A stretch of DNA of 26,160 bases from Candidatus Faecalibacterium faecipullorum (GCA_019118985.1 DWXX01000070.1:1-26160); one strand, 5' to 3'; counted from the stretch's first letter, positions 7,396 through 15,835 are shown. The notes: a model not told the origin generated them from the sequence alone. Program-made: numbers and translations.

Positions 7396-8730
7396 GCCTG
7401 CGCACCGTCCTTTCCGTTGGATGCCTCAGGGGCGGGCTGGTCGAAGTCGCCGCCGCCCTGGGTCTGGGCTTCGTAAATTTCGCGGTAGATCCGGTTGTTT
7501 TTCAAGAGGTTCTCGTGGGTGTCGAAGCCGTTCACCCCGCCGCCGTCCAGCACCAGGATGCGGTCGGCGTCCTGCACGCTGGATACCCGCTGCGCGATGA
7601 TGATCTTGGTGGTTCCGGGGATGTATTTCGCAAAGGCTGCGCGTATCTTCGCGTCGGTGGCGGTGTCCACCGCCGAGGTCGAGTCGTCCAGAATCAGGAT
7701 CTTGGGCTTTTTCAGCAGGGCGCGGGCGATGCACAGCCGCTGCTTCTGCCCGCCCGAGACGTTGGTGCCGCCCTGCTCGATCCAGGTATCGTACCCGTCG
7801 GGGAAGCGGCTGATGAACTCGTCGGCGCAGGCCGCCTCGCAGACGGCGCGGCACTCCTCCTCGGTGGCGTCCTTTTTGCCCCAGCGGAGATTATCGAGGA
7901 TGGTGCCCGAGAACAATACGTTCTTTTGCAGCACCACCGCCGATGAAATGTGCGCCGAACCAGGACAGCGCCAGAATCGACCCGTAGACCACCAGCATCA
8001 TGATGGGGTTATTCAGGGCCAGCAGGCTCTCGGCCTTGACGAAGAGCCGGTAGAGTTCGTCCACGGCCTTTTTGAACTTTTCGTTTTCATACCCTTCCCG
8101 CACGAAGGCCTTGACCACACGGATGGCCGAGATGTTCTCCTGCACCGAGGCGTTAAGGTCGTCGTATTTGCGGAACACCTGGTTGAAAATGCCGGTGGTG
8201 CGCAGCATGATGGCGGCAAGGGCGACGCCAAGCACCACGATGCCCGCCAGGAAGATCAGGCTGAGCCGCACGCTGATGAAAAAGCACATGAACATCGAGC
8301 ACAGCAGCATCAGCGGGGCGCGCACCGCGATGCGCAGCATCATCTGGAAGGCGTTCTGGATGTTGGTCACGTCGGTGGTCATCCGTGTGACGAGGCCCGC
8401 CGTCGAGAACTTGTCGATGTTGGAAAAGGAGAAGGTCTGCACGTTGCAGTACATGGCGTCCCGCAGGTTGCAGGCAAAGCCGGTGGACGCCCGGGCCGAA
8501 AAGCGTCCCGCCGCCACGCCGAAGCAGAGGCTGCACAAAGCCAGCGCCAGCATCAGCGCGCCGTAGCGGTAGACCTGGCCCATGTCGCCGGCCTCGATGC
8601 CCCTGTCGATGATGGCCGCGGTGACGAAGGGGATCAGCACCTCCATCAGCACCTCGCCCGCCGTGCACAGCGGCGCGAGGAGGGTATCTTTTTTGTATTG
8701 GCGTATCTGCGCCAAAAGTGTTTTTATCAT
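7392..8730 (-). pseudogene. ABC exporter half-transporter, internal deletion and frameshift
   Basis: This is the partner of the next exporter gene, starting at ATG 8730, which overlaps the MarR stop. About 270 residues with five or so helices read normally to FGAHFIGG, after which the frame shifts and stops at 7891. The other frame resumes at once with VVLQKNVLFSG (Q-loop), then VSGGQKQRL signature, ILILDDSTSAVD Walker B and IIAQRVSS, ending KGGG-type tail and TGA at 7392. The last helix, the linker and the whole Walker A part (perhaps 400-470 bp, compared with relatives of about 580 residues) are gone. The join near 7935-7945 falls in GGCGGTGG, a likely microhomology. Without Walker A it cannot be an active ATPase. 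Confidence 0.85.
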
Positions 8731-9197
8731 ACAGTTTCCCTCCCACTCGTTGGTTGATTGGCCGCCGCGGGGCGGCTGATATTTTGCAGCATCTTCCACA
8801 GGGCGTATTCGGCCGCGTCCACCTGCGCGCCGGCAAGACCGGTGCAGAGCTGCCGCTCGAGCCCAGCCATGATCTGCTCGATCTGCCGGTGCAGGCCGCG
8901 CGCTTTGGGGGACGGCGCGATCTGTTTTTTGCGGTCGTCGCCGGGGCAGGACGTGATCTGTAAATAGCCGCCCTCGTCGAGGGCCTTCAGCGCGGCGGAC
9001 AGCGCCGCCTTGGACGTCCCGAGCCGGCGGTGCAGGTCGGTGGCGCAGAGCGATTGGCCCTCCTCCAGGTGCAGCAGGCAGTCCAATACCAGCGCCTGGG
9101 TGGTGGTCAGGCCGAACTGCCCGGCCGCCTGCGCACGGCTCTGCTGCTCCAGCGCGAGGTTCAGCCGCCGGATCAAAAACAGGATGTTCCCTGCCAT
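8727..9197 (-). CDS. MarR-family transcriptional regulator
   Basis: A 156-residue winged-helix regulator. The core is LTTTQALVLDCLLHLEEG, then the recognition helix region (LHRRLGTSKAALSAALKALDEGGYLQ) and the wing with DDRKKQ. This is the typical MarR order. ATG at 9197 has AAGGAGG 14 nt upstream, rather far, but no other start lies between; a longer frame to 9290 would include the promoter. Its stop overlaps the start of the first ABC exporter gene (ATGA), so the three genes form one operon, and it probably represses its own operon. The exporter it controls is broken, so the regulator may be a leftover. Confidence 0.88.
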   Translation of the reverse strand: MAGNILFLIRRLNLALEQQSRAQAAGQFGLTTTQALVLDCLLHLEEGQSLCATDLHRRLGTSKAALSAALKALDEGGYLQITSCPGDDRKKQIAPSPKARGLHRQIEQIMAGLERQLCTGLAGAQVDAAEYALWKMLQNISRPAAANQPTSGRETV

Positions 9198-9253
9198 AGG
9201 GGTGTAGGTCGCCTCCTTTGCGAATGGTTTGATTGCGGATTGTACGCTTGCAA

Positions 9254-9279
9254 ACTTTTTGCCCGCAAACACTATTATA
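9254..9279 (-). promoter_or_regulatory. MarR operon -10 box and candidate operator
   Basis: On the minus strand a perfect TATAAT (9279-9274) lies about 75 bp before the MarR start; no good -35 is seen. Just downstream is the inverted repeat TTTGC-GG-GCAAA (about 9268-9257), a possible MarR binding site near the transcription start. Confidence 0.5.
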
Positions 9280-9290
9280 CACATTGGCAC

Positions 9291-9337
9291 TGGAAAGGGA
9301 ATTCAAAATTTGTTATACTTAATAAGTAAAACTTATT
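9291..9337 (+). promoter_or_regulatory. LysR gene promoter with LysR box
   Basis: TGGAAA (9291-9296), 17 nt, TATACT (9314-9319). Immediately after lies the perfect inverted repeat AATAAGT-AAA-ACTTATT (9321-9337), which contains T-N11-A, the LysR box pattern. Its place at the start site predicts autorepression by the LysR protein encoded next. Confidence 0.65.
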
Positions 9338-9359
9338 ACAAAGACGCAAGGAGGCCACC

Positions 9360-10247
9360 ATGTACACCGCTCAGCTCCGCTGTTTTCTGACCGCCGCCGA
9401 TACGCTGAATTTTGCCCGCGCCGCCGAGCAGCTCCACATCACACAGCCCGCCGTGACTCAGCAGATCAAGGCGCTGGAAAAAGAGCTGGGGGTGCGGCTG
9501 TTCCACCGCAGCACCCATTCGGTCCGCCTGACCGAGGAGGGGCTGCTCTTTGTGGCGGATGCCATCCAGATGGTCGCCGTCGAGGACAGGGCCAAGCGGC
9601 GCTTTGCCGGCCACTCGGCCGAGACCTTCGAGACGCTGGCCGTCGGCTGCATCCATGCTCAGGCCCTGCCTCTGCTGACAGCGCCCCTGGCGCGGATGCG
9701 GCCGGCGCACCCGGCTTTGCGCCCGGTGCTGCACATCGTGCCCTTCCAGCACATCTACCGCCTGCTGGACGAGGGCAGCCTGGACGCGGTTGCCGCCTTC
9801 GAGGACCCCGCCGGCGCGGCCTTCCACTACCAGGAGCTGCTGCGCGCCCCGATGGTCTGCGTCTGCCCCGAAGGCCACCCGCTGGCCGCCCATGCCGCCG
9901 TCACGCCGGAGGACCTGCAAACGGTCCCGCTCGTGCTGCCCACGCCGGCGCAGGTGCCGCCCGCCGTCCGCCAGCAGCAGGAGGCTCTGCTGGGGGAGCG
10001 CCCGCCCACCGGCCTGTACATCTGCGATACGATGGACGCCGTCCCCGTCCTGGTTGCCGCGGGCTACGGCGTCTCGATCCTGCCGTCCCTGCTGGCGGCC
10101 CCGCCCGGCGTCGCGCAGCGCCCGCTGGAAGGCGGCGCGCCGGTCTCCTTCGGCCTCTACTACAAGAGCCTGAAGGACCGGCCCCTGCTGCGGGACTTCC
10201 TCGCGTTTGCGGGGGAGGGGAGCGGGGCGGATGTGAAAGAACGGTAA
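9360..10247 (+). CDS. LysR-family transcriptional regulator
   Basis: A 295-residue protein of standard LysR length. The N-terminal helix-turn-helix (about 1-60) reads FLTAADTLNFARAAEQLHIT followed by QPAVTQQIKALEKELGVRLF, a textbook LysR start. The rest is a two-lobed effector-binding domain (about 90-290). ATG at 9360 follows AAGGAGG by six bases. It is divergent from the MarR operon with 160 bp between. No neighbouring metabolic gene points to its effector. Confidence 0.92.
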   Translation: MYTAQLRCFLTAADTLNFARAAEQLHITQPAVTQQIKALEKELGVRLFHRSTHSVRLTEEGLLFVADAIQMVAVEDRAKRRFAGHSAETFETLAVGCIHAQALPLLTAPLARMRPAHPALRPVLHIVPFQHIYRLLDEGSLDAVAAFEDPAGAAFHYQELLRAPMVCVCPEGHPLAAHAAVTPEDLQTVPLVLPTPAQVPPAVRQQQEALLGERPPTGLYICDTMDAVPVLVAAGYGVSILPSLLAAPPGVAQRPLEGGAPVSFGLYYKSLKDRPLLRDFLAFAGEGSGADVKER

Positions 10248-10260
10248 ACGCGCCCCGGTT

Positions 10261-10292
10261 TTCAGCTTCCTTTCAGCAAAAAGGTTTATGAT
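10261..10292 (+). promoter_or_regulatory. two-component promoter with 11-bp-period direct repeat
   Basis: TTCAGC occurs at 10261-10266 and 10272-10277 (period 11). After a 9-nt gap comes the -10 TATGAT (10287-10292). The repeat occupies the place of the -35, the usual arrangement for OmpR/PhoB-type activators. The same element with the same spacing precedes the ABC operon at 12252. Confidence 0.65.
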
Positions 10293-10323
10293 ACTGGTGT
10301 CGATACCGAATCGGGAGGCGCGT

Positions 10324-11001
10324 ATGAAGATTTTGATCGTGGAGGACGAGCGGCTGCTGGCCGACTCGCTGAAAACGCTGCTGGAGAAAAAGGGCTTTCA
10401 GGTCGAGACCGCCTACGACGGACAGAGCGGCGCCGAGTGCGCCAGTCTCGGCGTCTACGACCTGCTGATCTTGGATGTGATGATGCCGGGGCTGGACGGC
10501 TTTGCGCTGGCCCGGCGGGTGCGGGCGCAGCGGTGCGGCGTCCCCATTTTGATGCTCACCGCCCGCTCCGCCCTGGAGGACCGCGTCCGCGGGCTGGACG
10601 CCGGGGCGGATTATTACCTGACCAAGCCCTTCGACAGTCGGGAGCTGCTGGCCTGCATCAACGCCCTGCTGCGCCGGCAGGGCAGCCAGGTGGACGAGCT
10701 GGCGCTGGGCAACACCGTCCTGGACCTGGCCGCCGGGCTGCTGGTCTGCGGGGAGCGCAGCGTCCGCCTGTCCGCCAAAGAGTTCGACGTGATGCGGCTG
10801 CTGCTGCGCGCCGGCAGCGCCAACCTGCCGAAGGAGAGCATCCTGGTGCGGGTGTGGGGCTACGACTCCAACGCGACCGAGAACCATGTGGAGGTCTATG
10901 TGGGCTTTCTGCGCAAAAAACTGGCCAGCATCGGCTCCAACATCAGGATCGTGGCCGTCCGCCGGCTGGGCTATCATTTGGAGGTGGACGGATCGTGCTG
11001 A
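10324..11001 (+). CDS. OmpR-family response regulator
   Basis: A 225-residue regulator. The receiver domain (about 1-115) has the acidic pair near ED at 7-9, the phospho-acceptor Asp51 in LLILDVMMPG, a switch Thr in LMLTARS and the conserved Lys in YYLTKPFD. The C-terminal OmpR winged helix (about 125-223) includes LSAKEFDVMRLLL, ENHVEVYVGFLRKKL and the RRLGYHLE end. ATG at 10324 has GGGAGG seven bases upstream. The last codons overlap the GTG of the kinase. It probably binds the TTCAGC direct repeats before itself and before the Gld-like ABC operon. Confidence 0.95.
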   Translation: MKILIVEDERLLADSLKTLLEKKGFQVETAYDGQSGAECASLGVYDLLILDVMMPGLDGFALARRVRAQRCGVPILMLTARSALEDRVRGLDAGADYYLTKPFDSRELLACINALLRRQGSQVDELALGNTVLDLAAGLLVCGERSVRLSAKEFDVMRLLLRAGSANLPKESILVRVWGYDSNATENHVEVYVGFLRKKLASIGSNIRIVAVRRLGYHLEVDGSC

Positions 11002-12194
11002 AAAAGCTGCGGCTCAAGTTCGTGGTCATCAATATGGCCCTCGTCACGGCCATGCTGTGCGCGATCTTCGGCCTCATTTACCACTTCACCCGGCTCGACC
11101 TGGAACGGGAGAACCTCAGCATGATGCGGGCCGTGGCCGCCTTTCCGGCCCTGGGCCGGCTGGACCGCCCGGACGAGCCGGCCGAGGAAGTCCGGCTGCC
11201 CTATTTCGTGCTGCAGGTAGAGGCCGGCGGCGGGGTGTCCGTTCTGGGCGGCGGGTACTACGACCTGTCCGACACGGCATTTTTGCAGGAGCTGGCCGGC
11301 CAGGCAGCCCGGGCCGCGGCTGATTTCGGAGTACTGGAAGACTACAAGCTGCGCTTTTGCCGGGTGGAGACACCTGCGGGCGAGCGGCTCGTCTTTTCCG
11401 ACATTTCCAGCGAGCAGGCGACGCTGGAGGGGCTGGCCCGCTCCCTTGCGGTGACCGGCGCGCTCAGCTTCGCGGCCTTTCTGGGGCTGAGCCTGCTGCT
11501 GGCCCGCTGGGCCGTGAAGCCGGTGGAGCGCGCCTGGCGGCAGCAGCAGCAATTCGTGGCCGACGCCTCCCACGAGCTGAAGACCCCGCTGGCCGTCATC
11601 ACCACAAACGCCGAGCTGCTGGGAGGCGTCGGGGAGGCCGGCCCGGCGGGGCGCATCCTGGCCACGGCGCGGCAGATGCGCGCTTTGGTGGAGGGCCTGC
11701 TGGAGCTGGCCCGCGCCGACGGGGGCGGGGCGGAAGCCCCCATGCAGCGGGTGGACTGGAGCGCGCTGGCCGAAGAAGCCCTGCTGCCCTTTGAGCCGCT
11801 GCTGTTCGAGCGGGGGCTGACCCTGACGCCCTGCATCCAGCCGGGCATCACCGTGCGGGGCCGGGAGGGGCCGCTGCGCCAGGTGCTGGAGATCCTGCTG
11901 GACAACGCGCAGAAATACGCCGTCCCGCCCTCCGCCGTCTACCTGCACCTGGCCCGGAGCGGCCGCAGCCGCTGCCGGCTGATGGTGGAGAACCGGGCCG
12001 CGACCCTCCCGCCCGAGGAGCTGGAAAACATCTTCAAGCGCTTTTACCGGGTGGACAAGGCCCGCAGCCGGGACGGCAGCTTCGGCCTGGGGCTGCCCAT
12101 CGCCCGGCAGATCGTCTCGGCCCACCGGGGCCGCATCTGGGCCGAGAGCCACGGGGAGCGCATCCGCTTTTACGTCGAACTGCCGCTTGCATGA
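10995..12194 (+). CDS. sensor histidine kinase
   Basis: A 399-residue membrane kinase starting at GTG 10995, overlapping the regulator stop by 7 bp, with GGAGG about ten bases upstream. Helix 1 (about 10-30), an extracytoplasmic domain of about 120 residues, helix 2 (about 150-172), then a short linker rather than a full HAMP. The phospho-accepting His193 is in FVADASHELKTPL. The ATPase part has the N-box ILLDNAQKYA, an F-box region FKRFYRVDKA and the G-box GSFGLGLPIA. It forms the two-component pair with the preceding gene. Its signal is unknown. Adjacency to an ABC operon suggests an envelope or antimicrobial stress signal, which is inference. Confidence 0.94.
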   Translation: MLKKLRLKFVVINMALVTAMLCAIFGLIYHFTRLDLERENLSMMRAVAAFPALGRLDRPDEPAEEVRLPYFVLQVEAGGGVSVLGGGYYDLSDTAFLQELAGQAARAAADFGVLEDYKLRFCRVETPAGERLVFSDISSEQATLEGLARSLAVTGALSFAAFLGLSLLLARWAVKPVERAWRQQQQFVADASHELKTPLAVITTNAELLGGVGEAGPAGRILATARQMRALVEGLLELARADGGGAEAPMQRVDWSALAEEALLPFEPLLFERGLTLTPCIQPGITVRGREGPLRQVLEILLDNAQKYAVPPSAVYLHLARSGRSRCRLMVENRAATLPPEELENIFKRFYRVDKARSRDGSFGLGLPIARQIVSAHRGRIWAESHGERIRFYVELPLA

Positions 12195-12232
12195 AAAAAC
12201 GGGGATACCGGTTGTCCGGCACCCCGTTTTTT
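12194..12232 (+). terminator. terminator behind the histidine kinase
   Basis: AAAAAACGGGG (12194-12204) pairs with CCCCGTTTTTT (12222-12232), with an inner CCGG/CCGG. It begins in the kinase stop codon and separates the two-component transcript from the ABC operon, which has its own promoter 20 bp on. Confidence 0.88.
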
Positions 12233-12251
12233 CTGTTTGTTCACAGTTTTC

Positions 12252-12283
12252 TTCAGCTTGCGTTCAGCGTCGCGGTGTACAAT
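12252..12283 (+). promoter_or_regulatory. Gld-like ABC operon promoter with the same direct repeat
   Basis: TTCAGC at 12252-12257 and 12263-12268 (period 11), 9-nt gap, then -10 TACAAT (12278-12283). Sequence and spacing match the two-component promoter at 10261-10292, so the neighbouring response regulator probably controls this operon. Confidence 0.65.
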
Positions 12284-12315
12284 GGTCGGGCAAACCAGGA
12301 AAGGAGGCATCTGCC

Positions 12316-12609
12316 TTGATCGAAATTGAACACCTGACCAAGCGCTACGGGGCCGTCACCGCCGTGTCCGACCTGTCGCTGCAGATCGACAGCGGCCGCA
12401 CCTCCGTCCTGCTCCACGCCGGCACAGAGGACCTATACCGGCTGTGTGGGGATATCTTCCTCGCCTGCGCCGAAAACAATGCCGTCCTGCTGGAGCTTAC
12501 TCCGCGGCGGGCCAGTCTGGAGGACGTGTTCCTCGAATTGAACGCCGGGCAGCCGGAGGCCCCGGCCGCGGATGAGGATACAGATAAAGACAAGGAGGCG
12601 AGGTCATGA
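12316..12609 (+). pseudogene. ABC transporter ATPase lacking its catalytic core
   Basis: A 97-residue open frame starting at TTG 12316, with AAGGAGG nine bases before it. It begins as a normal ATPase (LIEIEHLTKRYGAVTAVSDL and about seven more residues to QIDSG), the strand just before Walker A. It then jumps in frame to the C-terminal region, ending near ASLEDVFLELNAG, the usual end of Gld/NosF-type ATPases of 300 or so residues. Walker A, Q-loop, signature, Walker B and switch are all missing, perhaps 200 residues. The stop overlaps the ATG of the permease (ATGA), so translation coupling is kept. The open frame may still be translated but cannot bind ATP by any known motif. Confidence 0.8.
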
Positions 12610-13469
12610 GCGCCGTATTCCGCCACGAGCTGCGCGGCAACTTCCACAACCTGACCACCTACCTGTTCGGGGCCTGCCTGCTGGCCTTTATCGGGCTGTG
12701 GGCCATGATGTACAACCTGCGGGCCTCGGTCAGCAACTTCGAGTTCGTCCTGGCCGACAGCTGCCTGGCCTTTGTGGTCATCGTGCCCATCCTCACCATG
12801 CGCACCGTCGCCGAGGAACGCCGGCAAAAGACCGACCAGCTGCTCTATTCGCTGCCCATCACCACCGTGCAGGTCGTTATCGGCAAGTATCTGGCCCTGC
12901 TGGCCGTGTACGCCGTGCCGCTGTGCGTCATCGCCATCTATCCGCTGATCTTCGCGCAGTTCGGCGAGGTCTACCTGCCCACCTCCTACGGGTCGCTGTT
13001 CGCATTCTTCCTGTTGGGGGCGGCGCTGCTGGCGGTGGGGATGTTCCTTTCCTCCCTGACCGAGAACCAGGGCTTTGCCGCGGGCACCGGCATCGCCGCC
13101 ATTTTGCTGAACTATTACAGCGTCAGCCTGTCCGAATACGTCTCCTCGAGCGCCGTCGGCTCCATCGCGGCGATGTATGTCCTCATCCTTCTGCTGGCGC
13201 TGGTGGTCAAGTACCTGACCCGGAACGAGAAGCTGGCCTGGGGGGTGGGGGCCTGCCTGCTGGTGTTCACCCTGATCGCCTGCTTTGTGGACGCATCCGT
13301 GTTCGAGGGTCTGCTGCCCGCGGTCATGGCCGAGCTGTCCCTGTTCGAGCGCTTTTACGTCTTTGTGAACGGCGTGTTCGACTGGACGGCCGTCGTCTGC
13401 TACGCCTCGGTGATCGTGTTCTTCCTCTTTCTCACCGTGCAGTCCATGGAGAAACGGAGGTATAACTGA
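12606..13469 (+). CDS. ABC-2 type permease, GldF-like
   Basis: A 287-residue permease with six predicted helices. The soluble start MSAVFRHELRGNF is typical of ABC-2 permeases that begin with a cytoplasmic amphipathic helix. RTVAEERRQKTDQLLYSLPI, the conserved cytoplasmic loop of this family, lies after helix 2. It has normal length with no sign of damage. It is coupled to the broken ATPase by ATGA overlap and to the next gene by TGATG. Together with the GldG-like and DUF4340 genes it would form a Gld-like export complex of unknown substrate, but the encoded ATPase here is non-functional. Confidence 0.88.
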   Translation: MSAVFRHELRGNFHNLTTYLFGACLLAFIGLWAMMYNLRASVSNFEFVLADSCLAFVVIVPILTMRTVAEERRQKTDQLLYSLPITTVQVVIGKYLALLAVYAVPLCVIAIYPLIFAQFGEVYLPTSYGSLFAFFLLGAALLAVGMFLSSLTENQGFAAGTGIAAILLNYYSVSLSEYVSSSAVGSIAAMYVLILLLALVVKYLTRNEKLAWGVGACLLVFTLIACFVDASVFEGLLPAVMAELSLFERFYVFVNGVFDWTAVVCYASVIVFFLFLTVQSMEKRRYN

Positions 13470-14752
13470 TGAAGCTCCCGAACCTTGCTTTTCACCGGCC
13501 CCGGGGCGGGGCGCGGCCGGGCAACGCCCTGCGGGGCGGCGGCTACGCCCTGGCGGGGACGGCGGTGGTGCTGGCCATCCTCGTGGCGGTGAACGTATTC
13601 GCCGCCGCTCTGCCTGCCTCCCTGACCCACCAGGACATCAGCGCCGCCCAGCTCTATTCCGTCACCAGCAACACCAAGGTGGTGGTGAACAACCTCGCCG
13701 AGGATGTGACCATCTACTGGATCGTCCAGTCCGGCGAGGAGGACGACGTCATCCAGAACCTGCTGGAAAAATACGACAGCCTCTCCGACCACATCACGGT
13801 GGAAAAGCGCAACCCCGACGTTTACCCCACCTTCGCCCAGCAATACACCGACCAGGAGGTGGCCAACAACAGCCTGGTGGTGGAATGCGGCGATAAGAGC
13901 CGCTATATCCCCCTGACCGACATCTATCTGGGGGAGATCAACCCCTACACCGGCGGCTACAACGCCACCGACTTCGACGGGGAGGGGGCCATCACCTCGG
14001 CCATCGACTATGTGACCAGCAACGAATACCCCCAGGTCTATCTGCTGGAGGGCCACGGCGAGGGCGAGCTGCCCTCCGCGTTTGCCAGCCAGATCGAAAA
14101 GGAGAATATGCAGGTGCAGTCCCTCTCGCTGCTGCAGGTGGACGCCATCCCGGAGGACGCCGCCTGCCTCCTGATCTACGCGCCCCAGAGCGATCTTGCC
14201 GCCGAGGAAAAGGAGATGCTCACCGATTATGTCGCCGGCGGCGGCAGGCTGCTGGTCTGCGCCGGCGCGGTGGAGGGCGGCATGCTGGAAAATCTGTATA
14301 GCCTGCTGGCCGACCACGGCGTCGCCGCCCAGGACGGCCTTGTCATCGACCCCGACCGCGCGCATTACGCCCTGAGCCCCTACCAGCTCATGCCCGAGAT
14401 GAACAGCAGCCCCCTCACCGACCCCCTGCTGGAGGAAAACTATTACGCCATCTTCCCGCTGTCCATCGGCCTGACGGTGGAGACGGACAGCGACGCCGTA
14501 ACCGAACTGCTCACCACCTCGGCGCAGTCCTACAGCAAGGCCGCCGGCTATGCGCTGGAGACCTACGACTGGGAGGAGGGCGACGCCATGGCCATCCGCA
14601 GCCGTTCTTTGCAGTACAACTATCTCACCATCGATTCGGCCACGGCCTCCCTGCTGCAGGTACTGATGATCGGGGTGTTCCCCCTGCTGTTCCTGGGCAT
14701 TGGGATCTATGTGGTCCTGCGCAGAAGGAGGATGCAGCATGTCTCGCTCTAA
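13469..14752 (+). CDS. GldG-like ABC auxiliary protein
   Basis: A 427-residue protein anchored by an N-terminal helix (about 28-48) and a C-terminal helix (about 396-418) before a basic end RRRRM. The large extracytoplasmic part has the family features YSVTSNTKVVVNNL and YLLEGHGEGELP. ATG overlaps the permease stop. Near residue 375 the sequence goes from KAAGYALETYDWEEGD straight to AMAIRSRSLQYNYL. In relatives as I remember them about 50 residues lie here (a strand-rich segment and WMCG-like motif), so a further in-frame deletion is likely but not certain. It belongs to the Gld-like operon. Confidence 0.8.
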   Translation: MKLPNLAFHRPRGGARPGNALRGGGYALAGTAVVLAILVAVNVFAAALPASLTHQDISAAQLYSVTSNTKVVVNNLAEDVTIYWIVQSGEEDDVIQNLLEKYDSLSDHITVEKRNPDVYPTFAQQYTDQEVANNSLVVECGDKSRYIPLTDIYLGEINPYTGGYNATDFDGEGAITSAIDYVTSNEYPQVYLLEGHGEGELPSAFASQIEKENMQVQSLSLLQVDAIPEDAACLLIYAPQSDLAAEEKEMLTDYVAGGGRLLVCAGAVEGGMLENLYSLLADHGVAAQDGLVIDPDRAHYALSPYQLMPEMNSSPLTDPLLEENYYAIFPLSIGLTVETDSDAVTELLTTSAQSYSKAAGYALETYDWEEGDAMAIRSRSLQYNYLTIDSATASLLQVLMIGVFPLLFLGIGIYVVLRRRRMQHVSL

Positions 14753-15740
14753 ACGTCTTTTGATCCTGCTGGCCGTGCTGGCGGCGGCCTGCGCCGCGGC
14801 CTTTGCCGCTTTGCACTGACAGCACCGGCAGGAACAGCTCCAGACCAGCGGCCAGGCGGTGCTCGAGATCGACCCCGACGCCGTCACCTCCCTCGCGTGG
14901 ACCTGCGGGGACACCTCGCTGGCCTTTGCCCGGGGCGAAGAAGGCGGCTGGAGCTACCCCGAGGATGAAGCCTTCCCGGTGGACCCGGAGGCGATGGAGG
15001 CGCTGCTCAGCCCCTTCGCGCCCTTTTCCGCCGCCTTTGTGATCGAGGATGTGGAAGATGAAACGCAGTACGGCCTGGACGACCCCGCCTGTTCCATCAC
15101 CATCGCCACCGACGCGCAGACCTGGGAGATCCGCCTGGGGGACACCAGCGCGGTGTCCTCGCTGGGGCTTGACAACTATGTGACCTACGATGCGGCGCAG
15201 GAGGATCTGGCCCAATATGGCCTGGACGAGCCAGAGCTGACGGTCACGGTGGATTACACCACGCCGGAGGACGAGAGCGGTACCTTCACCCTGCACATCA
15301 GCCGCGACCCGGAGGAGAAGGCCGAGGCGGAGGCAAAGGCCGCCGGCGCGGACGGCGAGACAGACGGGGAAACGGACGAGGAGGAGACCGTCACCGCCTA
15401 CGCCCGCGTGGGGGATTCCGCCATCGTCTGCTCGATCAGCGCGGAGGAGTACAACAGCCTGATGGCTGCCTCCTATGACGACCTGCGCCACCGCAAGCTG
15501 CTCACCGCCGACAGCTTCACCAGCGAGACGCCCAGCCAGCGCCAGGAGGTCGCCCTCACCGTCTATCTGGATCACGAGACCTTCCCCCAGGTGGAGATCG
15601 CCCTGTACCGCTACGATGGCTCCCACTGCCTGGCGGTTGTGGACGGGACCCCCGCCTGCCTTGTGAGCCGCGCCGACGCCGTGAACCTGATGGAGACGGT
15701 GCGCAGCATCGTCCTCGGCGGCGAAGAAAGCGGGGGATGA
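14739..15740 (+). pseudogene. DUF4340-type protein with premature TGA
   Basis: ATG 14739 (AAGGAGG just before, overlapping the GldG-like gene by 14 bp) starts a signal-anchor MSRSKRLLILLAVLAAACAA. TGA at 14817-14819 then stops the frame at codon 27, after FAALH. The same frame continues open to TGA 15738-15740 with DUF4340-like features: YGLDDPACSITI, LGDTSAVSSLG, NYVTYDAAQEDLAQYGLDEP. A stop in place of Trp or Arg is the simplest reading. The jump from EIRLGD to TSAVSSLGLDNYV also looks short by some 70 residues compared with remembered relatives. A GTG at 14859 could restart a soluble form without anchor. It is the last gene of the Gld-like operon. Confidence 0.7.
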
Positions 15741-15825
15741 GGGGCTGAAATCCACGTCTCTACCCTCCGCATACCCGCATCCTCCGCCCCGTGGGTGTAC
15801 TTTGCGGGCCGCTTTGTGCTATACT
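15741..15825 (+). promoter_or_regulatory. extended -10 promoter of the XRE/zinc-ribbon gene
   Basis: TGC-TATACT (about 15817-15825) is a good extended -10 (TGnTATACT) 25 bp before the ATG. A -35 is not convincing. The rest of this short gap shows no terminator for the Gld-like operon. Confidence 0.5.
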
Positions 15826-15835
15826 CGGGCCACAG

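Noticed and set aside
5596..7476. 626-codon plus-strand frame that starts in the 39-bp repeat
   Set aside because: After eight codons it is the antisense of the ABC exporter; its composition is typical of a GC-rich shadow frame.
7891..7945. Programmed frameshift joining the two halves of the ABC exporter
   Set aside because: No slippery site is seen, and the join lacks the last helix and Walker A, so a frameshift would not restore a working protein.
14817..14819. TGA read as Trp or selenocysteine
   Set aside because: TGA is the normal stop of many intact genes here, and no selenocysteine context or family is evident.
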